Shown here: piece after piece, positions 39,600 through 48,942 of the stretch
Layout: every line of letters begins with the position of its first letter
How positions within the stretch are numbered: position 1 is the first letter of the stretch
NCBI GenBank assembly: GCA_031549535.1
Contig: JAVBPP010000017.1
Span: forward strand, 1 to 52,651
Direction: 5' to 3'
Length of the DNA: 52,651 bases
Origin: JAVBPP01 sp031549535
GTDB taxonomy: Bacteria > Bacillota > Clostridia > Oscillospirales > Acutalibacteraceae
The notes under the pieces: generated by a model
Databases searched by the model: none
Seen by the model: only the letters and a program-made list of their open reading frames with translations
Told to the model about the DNA's origin: nothing
Program-made: the position numbers and the translations under genes

Positions 39600-40405
39600 A
39601 CGTGTTGTTGTTAGAGCTGCGCAATCTTCGCCGGAGCGCTGTGACTTGGACCATTGCAGTCGGATGCGTTATTTTTGCCATGCTGGCATTTTTTCCATCG
39701 CTGCAAACCGAATCTATGCAGTCATTGGCCAGTGCAAAGCTGGAGGGCGTGGACCCCGCGCTACTGGCTGCTTTGGGTTTGGAGCAATTGCCTGACTTTA
39801 CAAAAATAACCGACTTTTTTGGTTATGTCCTGCAATTTATCGTCCTGGCTGTTATGGTTTTTGCCACCCAACAGGCAGTGAACCTGCTTGTAAAAGAAGA
39901 AACGGACGGAACCATTGAGTACCTATACGCAAAGCCGGTATCCCGCCGCGAGATTTTCTTTCAGAAGGTATTCGCCCTACTGTTATTATTTACCTTGATG
40001 CTGGCAATCTTTTCTGTAATTACCGTTTTCGGCTATCTTTCATTTAGCGATTTTAATTTTACAGAAGCAGTCCGAGAATCGGCAACCTTTTTCAGCGCAA
40101 TCACGTTTGTCGGCCTTGTATTTATGTCAATCGGCATTCTTCTTTCATCGCTAATCAGAAGCGCGAAAAGTGCCTTAAGTGCAACAATCTCCATCGTGTT
40201 CGGCACTTTTGTTTTGGGGGTTCTATCCGCTGTCGTGAATAAATTGGATTTTTTGATTTATGCTTCTCCGATGGATTGGATTAAAACACAAAAGCTGTTG
40301 AGCGAAGGAATCCGCGCACCGGAATGGATAATAGGCGTTGTTGTGGTTGCGGGTTGCATTACTGCAGCTTGTTTACGGTATAACAAAAAGGATTTTTTGG
40401 TCTGA
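39596..40405 (+). CDS. ABC-2 type transporter permease
   Basis: A 269-residue membrane protein with about six hydrophobic segments. The cytoplasmic loop contains EETDGTIEYLYAKPVSRREIFF, the typical ABC-2 coupling region following the second segment. With the upstream ATPase it makes a two-gene exporter; the substrate is unknown. No terminator with a T run is obvious after the gene. Confidence 0.88.
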   Translation: MNVLLLELRNLRRSAVTWTIAVGCVIFAMLAFFPSLQTESMQSLASAKLEGVDPALLAALGLEQLPDFTKITDFFGYVLQFIVLAVMVFATQQAVNLLVKEETDGTIEYLYAKPVSRREIFFQKVFALLLLFTLMLAIFSVITVFGYLSFSDFNFTEAVRESATFFSAITFVGLVFMSIGILLSSLIRSAKSALSATISIVFGTFVLGVLSAVVNKLDFLIYASPMDWIKTQKLLSEGIRAPEWIIGVVVVAGCITAACLRYNKKDFLV

Positions 40406-40443
40406 TGAAGCGCCGAAATAATAGTTGCGTCCATTGCTTCCTA

Positions 40444-40457
40444 ATACCAATTGGTAT
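40444..40457. repeat. 14-bp palindrome equal to the joined tips of the MITE-like element
   Basis: ATACCAATTGGTAT is the outer tip of the left and right ends of the element at 38609-38711 without any interior. It lies between the permease gene and the 3' end of glyS. Confidence 0.5.
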
Positions 40458-40488
40458 AAAAAGGAAGCGGACGAATATAAGTTCACCG

Positions 40489-41858
40489 TCAATACGAAAC
40501 TTTCTTGCTAATATACGATACTAATTCATCAATATGCAAATTTATCTGTTTCATAGAATCTCGCTCTCTGAGCGTGACCATTTCTTTTTCTAAGGTATTA
40601 TTATCTATCGTAACCGCAAAAGGTGTTCCGATTGCGTCGCCGCGGCGATATCGCTTTCCGATGCTGCCGGCATCATCATACGAGGACATAACATATTTTC
40701 TCAGCATGGCATACACCTCGGTCGCCTTTGCGGCATGATGCTTTTTCTGCAACGGCAGAATATTAACTTTGAACGGAGCCAAGAACGGTTTTATTCGCAA
40801 GACCAGCCTGGAATCGCCGTCAACAAGCTGCTCTTCTTCGAGAGCCTCAAACAATATGGCTAACAAGGTCCTGCCCACGCCATAGGTCGATTCAATGATA
40901 TAAGGAATAAACCGTTCGTTTGCCTGTTCATCATAATAGGTCTGATTCTTGCCGGAATATTCCTGATGCCGCCGCAGGTCATAATCTGTTCGGTTATGTG
41001 TGCCGTTGACCTCCCCCCATCCAAAGGGAAAGAGATATTCAATATCACAAGCCGCTTTTGCATAATGCGCTAATTTTTCATGGTCGTGAAACCTGAGATT
41101 GGATGGATCCAGGCCAAGGAATTTGTAAAAAGTAACGCCGTATTGCTTGAAATAATCGTATAGCGTTTCATCCTGACCTTCTTTGCAGAATGTCTGATAT
41201 TCCATCTGTTCAAATTCAATTGTCCGAAAAACAAACTTTCCAGGAGTAATCTCATTTCTAAATACCTTTCCAATTTGGCCTATGCTAAAAGGGAGCTTTA
41301 CGCGCATGCTTCGTAAAACATTGAGAAAATTGACATATTCTCCCTGCGCGTTTTCAGGGCGCAAAAAAATTGTTGATGAGCTGTCCTGTGTGGCCCCTAA
41401 CTGAGTGGAAAACATTAGGTTGAACTGGCGAATATCTGTGAATTTGGATGCGCCGCACTTCGGGCAGGGCAGCTTGTTCTCGTTTATAAATAAGAGCATT
41501 TCATTTTGTGACATGCTATCGGGTTTAGCCGCTTCATCAAACGAGTTTATCAGGTTGTCGGCGCGATGCCTTGCCTTGCATTCTTTGCAATCCAATAGCG
41601 GATCTGTAAAACTCGCCAAGTGTCCACTCGCTTCCCATACTTTGGGATTCATTAAAATATCTGCATCAAGCTCATAACTGTTATCTGCGTTCTGGATAAA
41701 AAGTATCGCCATGCGTCCTTGATATTATTTTTTAGCCTGGAACCGAGTGGCCCGTAATCCCAAGTATTGGCTAAGCCGCCATAAATCTCGCTGCCTTGAA
41801 AAATAAACCCATACTGATTGCAGTAATTTACCATTGCCTCTAATGAAACCTTGCTCAT
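40489..41858 (-). CDS. glyS: Glycine--tRNA ligase (dimeric type), interrupted by an apparent 1-base frameshift
   Basis: Class II synthetase that charges tRNA-Gly. The N-terminal part MSKVSLEAMVNYCNQYGFIF...GSEIYGGLANTWDYGP (motif 1 region) ends in one frame and the rest, from about NADNSYELDADILMNP through FLRPENAQGEYVNF and STYGVGRTLLAI, is in another. The two frames join at a run of five A on the plus strand (41698-41702, T run in the gene). One more T would restore a continuous protein of about 456 residues, the normal length. Everything else, including the catalytic motifs and the CKEC/CPKC pairs, is intact, so a sequencing or assembly error in the homopolymer is more likely than a dead gene. 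GGGGG lies before the ATG at 41858. Regulated by the T-box upstream. Confidence 0.85.
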
Positions 41859-41880
41859 TTTTGTAGCCCCCTTAAAAACT

Positions 41881-42165
41881 AAAAACGCCCCAAGCAATTA
41901 GCTTAGGGCGAATTGTTACAATCCGCGGTACCACCTAAATTCAGAAGTAGCCTTCTGCACTCTACAGCACGAGTGATGAACACTGTATGCCTTCTCCCTA
42001 TAACGGTGGAAATCCGTTGACCTCTACTCAAGCTTCCTTTTTCAAGTCACAACTCGGAAACGCCTTCCATATTGCCATCATAAAGATTCGCACCAACCAT
42101 CTTCTCTCTGGAATCAAGCAATACATACTCTTGTTCGTCATCGTCTTTACTGTTTTATTTGATTT
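41881..42165 (-). promoter_or_regulatory. T-box riboswitch leader of glyS
   Basis: The T-box motif AGGTGGTACCGCGG (complement of 41923-41936) is followed by a terminator, CGCCCTAAGC paired with GCTTGGGGCG (41886-41910) and a T run. Upstream are stem I marks: AGAGTA, CAGAGAG and GGTTGGTGCGAATC, then ATGGCA where a GGC glycine specifier codon is expected. The leader is about 285 nt, the usual size. Uncharged tRNA-Gly would stabilise the antiterminator and turn on glyS. The exact specifier position should be taken as likely, not proven. This fills the gap between glyS and hup apart from the promoter and terminator listed. Confidence 0.92.
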
Positions 42166-42170
42166 AATCT

Positions 42171-42198
42171 ATTGTAACACACTCAAATAAAAATGCAA
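42171..42198 (-). promoter_or_regulatory. Promoter of the glyS T-box transcript
   Basis: On the minus strand TTGCAT (complement of 42193-42198), a 16-base spacer and TACAAT (complement of 42171-42176). Confidence 0.65.
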
Positions 42199-42211
42199 GT
42201 TTTTTTCACCC

Positions 42212-42251
42212 AAAAAAACAGCCGTAACAACGCAATATTGTTACAGCTGTT
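42212..42251 (-). terminator. Terminator of the spoVB-mazG-hup operon
   Basis: AACAGCTGTAACAA on the minus strand pairs with TTGTTACGGCTGTT (14 bp, one G-T pair) and is followed by TTTTTTGGG, 17 bases after the hup stop. Confidence 0.85.
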
Positions 42252-42267
42252 TTTATATGGAATTCGA

Positions 42268-42543
42268 TTATTTCGCGACGATGTCTTTAAACGCCTTGCC
42301 TGCTTTGAAAGCCGGAGCCTTGGAAGCCGGAATGTTGATTGTTTCGCCTGTTTTGGGGTTGCGACCCTGCTTGGCGGGGCGCTCACGCACCTCAAAGGTA
42401 CCGAAGCCGACGAACTGGAGCTTCTCGCCCTTTGCAAGTGCATCCTGAATGCCTTCCAGAACAGCGTTTACTGCCTGCTCAGCCTTTTTCTTCTCCAGAC
42501 CCTCTTTTTCTGCGATTGCATTGACGAATTCAGTTTTGTTCAT
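42268..42543 (-). CDS. hup: HU family DNA-binding protein
   Basis: A 91-residue histone-like protein: MNKTEFVNAIAEKEGL, the beta-arm region FVGFGTFEVRERPAKQGRNP with the intercalating proline in RNPKTGE, and the end KAFKDIVAK. Length is exact for HU. AAGGAG lies upstream of the ATG at 42543. Downstream of mazG in an order common in Firmicutes. A small hairpin (AATACT/AGTATT at 42578-42593) lies in its leader. Confidence 0.96.
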   Translation of the reverse strand: MNKTEFVNAIAEKEGLEKKKAEQAVNAVLEGIQDALAKGEKLQFVGFGTFEVRERPAKQGRNPKTGETINIPASKAPAFKAGKAFKDIVAK

Positions 42544-42603
42544 GCCAAATTCTCCTTTTTGTTTTTTCTTTTTATGAAATACTGAAAAGTATTGCATGAC
42601 TAT

Positions 42604-43398
42604 TTAACGTTTTGCCTGTTCCCAAAGCTTGTCCAACTCCTCCAGCGACGCTTCAGGCATCTGCATACCTTTTTCCTGCGCCAGCTGTTCCACCTTCTCA
42701 AAGCGGCGAATAAACTTATCGCAGGCTGCTGTCAATGCTTCTTCCGCGTCAACTTTAATAAAGCGGGAGACGTTGACCGCCGAAAACAACAGGTCACCCA
42801 GCTCGTCTAACATTGCCTCCTGCTTGCCTGCCGCGATAGCCTGCTCAAGTTCCCTGGTTTCTTCATGCAGCTTGTCCAGCGCACCGCTGATATCCGGCCA
42901 GTCAAAGCCGGCGATTGCCGCTTTTTGCTGTACCTTGGCGCTGCGCATAAGAGCCGGCAGCTCGCGCGGCACAGTCTTCATCGGGTCGCTCCCCGCTTTT
43001 TGCCCCTTCTTACTGCGTTTCATGGCATCCCAATTCGAGAGAGCCTGTGCGGCATCCTGCGCCTGCATATCACCGAACACATGGGGGTGGCGCTCAATCA
43101 GTTTGTTACAAAGGCCGTCCGCCACGTCCTCCAAGCTAAAGTGCCCCGCATCCTCTGCCATTTGCGCGTGGAACACCACCTGCATATACAAATCGCCGAG
43201 CTCCTCGCACAGCAAGGTGCTATCCGCCTTGTTGATGGCCTCAATGACCTCGTAGCATTCCTCTATCAGATTCTTGCGGATGCTTTCATGCGTTTGCTGC
43301 GCATCCCAAGGGCATCCGCCCGGTGAACGGAGGATACGCATAATATGGGCAACGTCCTCCAGCGAATAGCGTTCTTTCGCAGCGAAGTCATCCCTCAT
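42604..43398 (-). CDS. mazG: Nucleoside triphosphate pyrophosphohydrolase MazG
   Basis: Hydrolyses (d)NTPs to monophosphates and pyrophosphate as a house-cleaning enzyme. The 264-residue protein is the two-domain form: domain 1 with GGCPWDAQQTHESI and EECYEVIEAI plus EELGDLYMQVVFHA, domain 2 with HEETRELEQAI and DELGDLLFSAVNVSRF. Both ExxE...ExxD metal sets are present. GGAGGG lies upstream of the ATG. Confidence 0.95.
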   Translation of the reverse strand: MRDDFAAKERYSLEDVAHIMRILRSPGGCPWDAQQTHESIRKNLIEECYEVIEAINKADSTLLCEELGDLYMQVVFHAQMAEDAGHFSLEDVADGLCNKLIERHPHVFGDMQAQDAAQALSNWDAMKRSKKGQKAGSDPMKTVPRELPALMRSAKVQQKAAIAGFDWPDISGALDKLHEETRELEQAIAAGKQEAMLDELGDLLFSAVNVSRFIKVDAEEALTAACDKFIRRFEKVEQLAQEKGMQMPEASLEELDKLWEQAKR

Positions 43399-43427
43399 GC
43401 CTATATCCCTCCATACATAATGGTATT

Positions 43428-45260
43428 TTAACCCAACAATCTATATTTTTCAAGTATTTTTGCAATACTTTCTCCTTTTGGCAGGCTTAAAACCTCTTCT
43501 TTTTGCACCGAACGGCTTAAAAGCAACGAAACAAGGTAAACAATGCCCGCCAAACCGATGGCAACGCCCGTTGCAATATTCGTTGCGCTAACCACCGCGA
43601 CACGTTCCAAAGAGGGGGCGAGCTGTATCAGCAGGCGGTTAATCAAGCCGTAGGACGCCCAGGCTGTTGCACCGCACAGTAGGGCGCACAGCAGCGGCTT
43701 GAGCAACACCGAGGTGATTTGTATTTTAACCTTGGTGATATAAAGTAGCGAGCTGAGATTGGATGCGACGATAATCAAATAGAACACAACCGTTCCGATC
43801 ACCGCGCCGTAAATGGTCAGCTTGGGGTTGCCCACAAGCACATAGTTCAGCGCCACTTTTACCGACGCCGCAACGGCGAGGGAACGAATGGGGATATCCG
43901 TCCTGCCGATGGCTTGCAGCATATTGGTAATCGGCGTTGAAATGGCCATAAAGGCTGTGAAAAGCCCGTAAGTCATCATAATCATTGACACGTTGTCAAT
44001 CGCTTCGGCGCTGTTGCCGCGCCCGTAAATCAAGGTCAGAATGGGCTTTGCCAGGGCTGCCATCCCAACGCCCGCAGGCAGGGCAATCAGCAGACAAAAA
44101 CGCAGCACGGTGTTCACCGTATTTTTCGCGCTGATGCGATCCTTTGTTGCCCAAGCGGCGGCAAGTGCGGGCAAGGCACTGATACCAAGCGAAGAGGTTA
44201 TGGTAGGCACAAGGGTGCGAAAGTCCAGCGCGGTGCCGTAAGTACCCCACAAATAATTTGCTACATCCTTGATAACCTTTAAATCAAGGCGATTGTTTTC
44301 CACCGCAACGGAAAACGCGGAATGAAATATTTTTTCTACTGTGTCAAAATCCGTTTCCAGCGCATGGGTGATTCTGCCCTGTATCATTACCGTATCAATC
44401 AAGTTTGTTACATTCAGGATTAAAGAACTCGCCATCATGGGCACGGCAATAACGAACAGGCGTTTCGCAATAACGGAGCCTTCCATCGGCTTGGGCGAGG
44501 CGGCTAGCTCCGCACGGGTGAAGCTATCACCCTTAATTTTATGATACACAACAAGGAACATCAGCGCGAAAAATGAGCCGGCTGTTACGCCGACAATTGC
44601 AGCTGCCGCCGACCAAGGGTAAATCGCAAGATAAGCCTCCGTTTCACTTGAAACGGCTTTGCCAAATATTTCTACCGTAGTCTGCCCGGACTCCAGTGCA
44701 TCTTTATAAATGCCTTCCCCATAGCGCAGCACCATTTTCGCCATGGTTAGGCCAATCACCAACTTGCCGGATGCTTCAATAATTTGCGAGATAGCAGTGG
44801 GTGTCATGTTGCGCAGGCCTTCATAGTAGCCCCGGTGGACGGACATATAACAGCAAAAGAAAATGGAAGGCGCGATGGCGAAAATCGCCGGCATCTTCAA
44901 AATGTCTTCTAAATAGAGCGCATACGGGTAGGCCGCCAAAAACAGCGCAAGCATACCCACCGTGCCGATAATTAAATAGAGCCGCTTACCGACAGCGAAC
45001 ACACGCCTTGCCTCGCGGTAGCGGTGCAGGGCAACATCCTCGGCAACCATGCGGGCAATCGCCACGGGTAACCCCGCCATAGAAATGGCAAACACGGGCG
45101 TATAGATATTATATGCCGAATCAAAGTAACCCCTGCCGGAAACACCAATCATGTCGGCAAGCGGCATTTTGAACAGCATGCCAATCAGCTTCACCCCAAG
45201 CATGCCGATTGCCAGAATCAGCGCCCCGTTCAGAACCGATTGTTTTTTACGTTCCGCCAA
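43428..45260 (-). CDS. SpoVB/MurJ-like lipid flippase family protein
   Basis: A 610-residue polytopic membrane protein of the MOP (MATE/Wzx/MurJ) superfamily with about fourteen hydrophobic segments. The N-terminus (MAERKKQSVLNGALIL) and the blocks GRGYFDSAYNIYTPVFAIS and GLPVAIARMVAED are characteristic of the SpoVB branch; the neighbour mazG supports this, since spoVB-mazG is a conserved pair. It probably flips lipid-linked precursors for the spore cortex or vegetative wall. Start TTG at 45260 with AGGGGTG about 7 nt upstream. About 60 residues longer than a typical SpoVB, from a large loop around residues 280-330. Confidence 0.85.
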   Translation of the reverse strand: MAERKKQSVLNGALILAIGMLGVKLIGMLFKMPLADMIGVSGRGYFDSAYNIYTPVFAISMAGLPVAIARMVAEDVALHRYREARRVFAVGKRLYLIIGTVGMLALFLAAYPYALYLEDILKMPAIFAIAPSIFFCCYMSVHRGYYEGLRNMTPTAISQIIEASGKLVIGLTMAKMVLRYGEGIYKDALESGQTTVEIFGKAVSSETEAYLAIYPWSAAAAIVGVTAGSFFALMFLVVYHKIKGDSFTRAELAASPKPMEGSVIAKRLFVIAVPMMASSLILNVTNLIDTVMIQGRITHALETDFDTVEKIFHSAFSVAVENNRLDLKVIKDVANYLWGTYGTALDFRTLVPTITSSLGISALPALAAAWATKDRISAKNTVNTVLRFCLLIALPAGVGMAALAKPILTLIYGRGNSAEAIDNVSMIMMTYGLFTAFMAISTPITNMLQAIGRTDIPIRSLAVAASVKVALNYVLVGNPKLTIYGAVIGTVVFYLIIVASNLSSLLYITKVKIQITSVLLKPLLCALLCGATAWASYGLINRLLIQLAPSLERVAVVSATNIATGVAIGLAGIVYLVSLLLSRSVQKEEVLSLPKGESIAKILEKYRLLG

Positions 45261-45317
45261 GCGTTACACCCCTTTAAGCTGTGCAGCCGTGAGCCCTTTT
45301 TTTACGGCAACCCAGCC

Positions 45318-45346
45318 ATACTAGCACATTTTTCCAAATTGCGCAA
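45318..45346 (-). promoter_or_regulatory. Promoter of the spoVB-mazG-hup operon
   Basis: On the minus strand TTGCGC (complement of 45341-45346), a 17-base spacer and TAGTAT (complement of 45318-45323). Confidence 0.55.
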
Positions 45347-45432
45347 GAAATTCAAGCTAAATAACAAATAAACTTTTCGCAAACTTGCACAGCCGACTAT
45401 CACAGCATAGTTATATGAGTGACCTTCGGGGT

Positions 45433-46362
45433 TTATGAGCCAATAAATTCCCGCAGCAGGGATTTTTCCGGCACTAGCATGCGGTCTATTTCCTGCATGG
45501 CGGCCAGGCGCCTGAGCAGCGAGACAGCCTGCTTGCCGTAGCGTGCGTGCTCCCTGGCTCCCTCCAAGTGCGGTATGGCAAGGCTGCGAATGACACAGGT
45601 CTCATAAGGATGCATGGAATTGATGCGGATATCCGCCGTGTGACGGAATGGGAACAGATAGGCATTTTCCCCGCGCAGCACACCCTCCCACAGTTGAAAG
45701 GTGTTTTCCACAGAGCTGGCGCGAAACTGATAATCCCGCACCAGGCGGCGCAAAAAGCGCAGATCTGTTTTGGAAAACACCGTTGCCCCCTTTGCGTCGT
45801 GCAAGCGTGTGGAAACGCTGATATAAATTTTAAAAAGGCTATCCTCCGGCAGATGTTCGGTAATCAGCGGGTTCAGTGCGTGCAGTCCCTCCACAATGAT
45901 GACATCATGCTCCGCCAGTTTGACACAGTTACGTTCCTTTTTGCGCACACCCCCGTTTTGAAAGTCAAACAGCGGCAGCTCACTCTCCCCTGTTTCTATC
46001 AGTTCCAAAAAGCGGCGGCGGATTTCTTCTAAATCCAAAGCGTGCACGGTTTCAAAATCCGGTTTCCCGTCCGAGAAAAGGGGGGCATCGTTCCGGTTTT
46101 TATAGAAATCATCCAACGAAACGGTGACCGCCCGCCCGCCAATGGCGGCCAACTTTGCGCCCAACAGCCCCGCACTGGTGGTTTTGCCCGAGGCGCTCGG
46201 CCCCGCCAGCATGATGATGCGCCGATTTTTATCGCCGTGCAACTTCTTCACTGCGGCATCCAACTCCGCGTGAAACTGCCGCTCCGCCCCGGCTATGAGT
46301 TCCTCCGGCTTCTGTTTGGCATAGTGATTGATTGTATCGATTCGGTCTAGCTGTGTGTTCAT
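45433..46362 (-). CDS. Uridine kinase-like nucleoside kinase
   Basis: A 309-residue P-loop kinase. Walker A GPSASGKTT (about 53-61), SLDDFYKNR, PLFDFQNGGVRKKE and a Walker B-like IIVEGLHALNP follow the uridine kinase/phosphoribulokinase pattern. The extra N-terminal TGS/threonyl-tRNA-synthetase-like domain found in many clostridial homologues is missing, so this is the short form. Coupled to hemZ by ATGA. It is the last gene of the rel operon. Confidence 0.85.
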   Translation of the reverse strand: MNTQLDRIDTINHYAKQKPEELIAGAERQFHAELDAAVKKLHGDKNRRIIMLAGPSASGKTTSAGLLGAKLAAIGGRAVTVSLDDFYKNRNDAPLFSDGKPDFETVHALDLEEIRRRFLELIETGESELPLFDFQNGGVRKKERNCVKLAEHDVIIVEGLHALNPLITEHLPEDSLFKIYISVSTRLHDAKGATVFSKTDLRFLRRLVRDYQFRASSVENTFQLWEGVLRGENAYLFPFRHTADIRINSMHPYETCVIRSLAIPHLEGAREHARYGKQAVSLLRRLAAMQEIDRMLVPEKSLLREFIGS

Positions 46363-47843
46363 ATAGGCCCGTTATCCTTTCCGTATTGCTGATAGAATTG
46401 CGCAATCCGCTCTTTCCGCTCCAGCATTTCCGCAAAGCGGCTGTTATATTCATACGGGAACTTAAAATTGAACAGGCGCTCCAGATAGTCTGTCTGCGGA
46501 TCCTTCAGTTTTGTGACCGCGCCTGCGCCTGCCGCGAGTACGGTGTGCGTCTCCTCCATCATATAGATATTATAGATGCAGGCGCTGTCCCTTATGCACC
46601 AGCCCACATTTTCAAGGTTACCCACACAGCGGCTTTGTCTATACATATAATAAGGGTGAAAGGCCGCGCCGGAGAGCATGCGCTGCGCGGTATGCAGCAT
46701 TTCCGCGGTCTCCTGCGCCACATCCGCCATCTCATGTTGCGTCATCATACGCGAGGCGCGCTTAAGTGCCAAGGTATGGACAGTCACATTTTCCGGCTGC
46801 AGCTCCAAAACCCGCTCCAGTGTTTGCATAAAACCCGCCGGGCTATCCCCCGGCAGGCCCGCTATCACATCCATATTAATAACGGAAAACCCGCATGCCC
46901 GCGCCAAACGATACGCTTCCACGGTTTCCTGCGCCTTATGCATGCGCCCGATGCGCTGGAGCACTTCATCTGAAAAGCTTTGCGGATTGATGCTCACGCG
47001 CTCAACGCCATGGCGGCGCAGCGCCTTTAGCTTTTCCTTCGTTATGGTATCCGGCCGGCCAGCCTCCACCGTAAACTCACGCACGGTTTGCATGTTAAAG
47101 CTCGCGCAGATACGCTCCATAATAAAGGCCAGGCTCTCCTCGTCCAAAACCGTGGGCGTGCCGCCGCCGATATAAATGCTCTCACAGCGCAAACCAAGCT
47201 CCGCCGCAATGCGCCCCGTCTGCTCTAGCTCCCGCGCCAGGTTTTTCACATAGTCCGGAATCAGCTTTTTTGCATTCGCCCCCGTTATCGAGTGAGAGAC
47301 AAAGGAGCAGTAGCTGCAGCGCGAGGGACAGAACGGTACGGCCGCATACAAACTGAAGGAATCCGGGCGCGAGCGCGCGATAATCGGCTCCTCCTCCCGC
47401 GCAACCCGCTGCGCGAGCGCTGTTTTCTCCGTGCTAACCAGCAGCGAATCCTGAAAATAGCGGCTGGCCTCCTCCGGAGAGCTATCCCGCATCAGACGCA
47501 GCATCAGCTTAGACGGACGAACACCGGTGAGTATCCCCCACTGGGGCTGATAGCCGGTATACTCCCGCAGCACTGCAAACAGTGCCTGTGCCAGCGTCAG
47601 CTCACAGGCAGCATCATAATCCTCCCTTGGCGGAACCGGCAACTCGGCGCAGAATACACAATCTCCGGCATACAGCTGCGCTCGCGCAATGGTCTGTTCG
47701 CCGGAAACCAGCGTTGTATTCACCTGCAGCTCTTCACCGCGCTCGGCCTGCTTTGTAAGCGTAATTTTCTCCAGCGGAAAAAATACGCGGCAGAGATTCT
47801 CCAGTTCATAATGAAAGCGATGTGCAACAACAGCTAATATCAT
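46359..47843 (-). CDS. hemZ: Coproporphyrinogen dehydrogenase HemZ-type radical SAM protein
   Basis: A 494-residue radical SAM protein of the HemZ/HemN family. An N-terminal domain of about 165 residues precedes the CxxxCxxC motif in FCPSRCSYCSF, then YIGGGTPTVLDEE, VEAGRPDTIT and NMDVIAGLPGDS. HemZ-type proteins are linked to oxygen-independent heme synthesis, but in strict anaerobes without other heme genes the substrate can differ. ATGA overlaps link it to the MBL gene before and the kinase after. Confidence 0.9.
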   Translation of the reverse strand: MILAVVAHRFHYELENLCRVFFPLEKITLTKQAERGEELQVNTTLVSGEQTIARAQLYAGDCVFCAELPVPPREDYDAACELTLAQALFAVLREYTGYQPQWGILTGVRPSKLMLRLMRDSSPEEASRYFQDSLLVSTEKTALAQRVAREEEPIIARSRPDSFSLYAAVPFCPSRCSYCSFVSHSITGANAKKLIPDYVKNLARELEQTGRIAAELGLRCESIYIGGGTPTVLDEESLAFIMERICASFNMQTVREFTVEAGRPDTITKEKLKALRRHGVERVSINPQSFSDEVLQRIGRMHKAQETVEAYRLARACGFSVINMDVIAGLPGDSPAGFMQTLERVLELQPENVTVHTLALKRASRMMTQHEMADVAQETAEMLHTAQRMLSGAAFHPYYMYRQSRCVGNLENVGWCIRDSACIYNIYMMEETHTVLAAGAGAVTKLKDPQTDYLERLFNFKFPYEYNSRFAEMLERKERIAQFYQQYGKDNGPI

Positions 47844-48478
47844 GGTGATAACACGGAGCGCATATCGGGATTGTACTGTTTTTCGTGCCCGATTGTGCTC
47901 TCCTCCTCATGGCCGGGGAAGACCATCGTCTCCTCCGGCAGGGTTCCCAAGCGTTTCAAGGACGCTAAAATGGTTTCATAACTCCCGCCGGGGAAATCCG
48001 TTCTGCCGATATCCTCGCAGAAAAGCGTATCACCGGAGAATAGCCACCCTTCCTGCGGGAGGTAATAACAAGCGCTGCCGGGCGTGTGACCTGGGGTATG
48101 CAGCAGCTGTATCTCCGATTCACCGAATTGCAGCCTGTCGCCATCCTCCCACAGCCTGTCCGCAGGCGGAAATTCCGGATTGGAGCCGGAAAACTGTGCA
48201 AGCAGGCTCTTTTCAGAATCCGTCAAGCAGGGTGCGTCTATAGCGTGCACGGCAATTTTAATTTCCGGAAAGTGCGCGCGAAGCATGGGAATCCCCAAGA
48301 TATGATCAAAATGCCCGTGAGTCAGCAGAATCCATTCCGGCTGCAAACCCTCCAACGCCTGTATCAAGGCGGCATCCGGTGCACCCGGGTCTATCACCAG
48401 CGCCGCGCCGCTATGTTCCTGCGTCAAGATATAACAATTTGTTTCGACTGCGCCAACTGTCAACTGTTGCTTTTGCAT
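47840..48478 (-). CDS. MBL-fold metallohydrolase (glyoxalase II-like)
   Basis: A 212-residue metallo-beta-lactamase-fold hydrolase. THGHFDH gives the first metal set, followed by HTPGHTPGS, GDTLF and FPGHEEES with the remaining histidines. The start MQKQQLTVGAVETNCY at 48478 is the family N-terminus with AAGGAG upstream; it overlaps dtd by 19 bases. The dtd-MBL-hemZ order is conserved in Firmicutes. A hydroxyacylglutathione-hydrolase-like thioesterase role is likely. Confidence 0.9.
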   Translation of the reverse strand: MQKQQLTVGAVETNCYILTQEHSGAALVIDPGAPDAALIQALEGLQPEWILLTHGHFDHILGIPMLRAHFPEIKIAVHAIDAPCLTDSEKSLLAQFSGSNPEFPPADRLWEDGDRLQFGESEIQLLHTPGHTPGSACYYLPQEGWLFSGDTLFCEDIGRTDFPGGSYETILASLKRLGTLPEETMVFPGHEEESTIGHEKQYNPDMRSVLSP

Positions 48479-48942
48479 GCGCTCCGCTCCTTTGTCCAGA
48501 TATCCGTATCCATCACAATTGTGACGGGGCCTTGATTTTGAATTGTCAGCTGCATATCCGCACCAAACGTCCCGGTCTCTACACGCTTGATTCCGTTTTG
48601 GCGCAGGCAGTCGCAAAAATACAAATAGAGCTGCTCCGCCTCCTGCGGAGCCGCTGAATCGGTAAACGAGGGGCGGTTGCCTTTTTTGATATCCGCGCAC
48701 AGCGTAAATTGCGAAATCACCAGCGCTGCGCCACCAATATCCAAAACACTCAGATTCATCTTTTCCTCACTGTCGCGAAAAATCCGCAGCCGCGCAATTT
48801 TACCCGCGAGCAGCTGCGCCTCCTGCTGCGTATCCCCTTCGGCAACGCCGAGCAAAATATTCAGCCCCGCTTCAATTGCACCAACCGTCTGCCCGTTCAC
48901 GGCAACACTGGACGCCGTTACTCGCTGCACTACCGCCTTCAT
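48460..48942 (-). CDS. dtd: D-aminoacyl-tRNA deacylase
   Basis: Removes D-amino acids and glycine from mischarged tRNA. The 160-residue protein starts MKAVVQRVTASSVAV and carries the catalytic SQFTLCAD (near 77-84) and the cis-Pro motif NQGPVT near the C-terminus. Its tail is about ten residues longer than average and overlaps the MBL gene. The ATG overlaps the sulfatase stop (ATGA), although these two genes are not functional partners. Confidence 0.96.
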   Translation of the reverse strand: MKAVVQRVTASSVAVNGQTVGAIEAGLNILLGVAEGDTQQEAQLLAGKIARLRIFRDSEEKMNLSVLDIGGAALVISQFTLCADIKKGNRPSFTDSAAPQEAEQLYLYFCDCLRQNGIKRVETGTFGADMQLTIQNQGPVTIVMDTDIWTKERSACKSNS

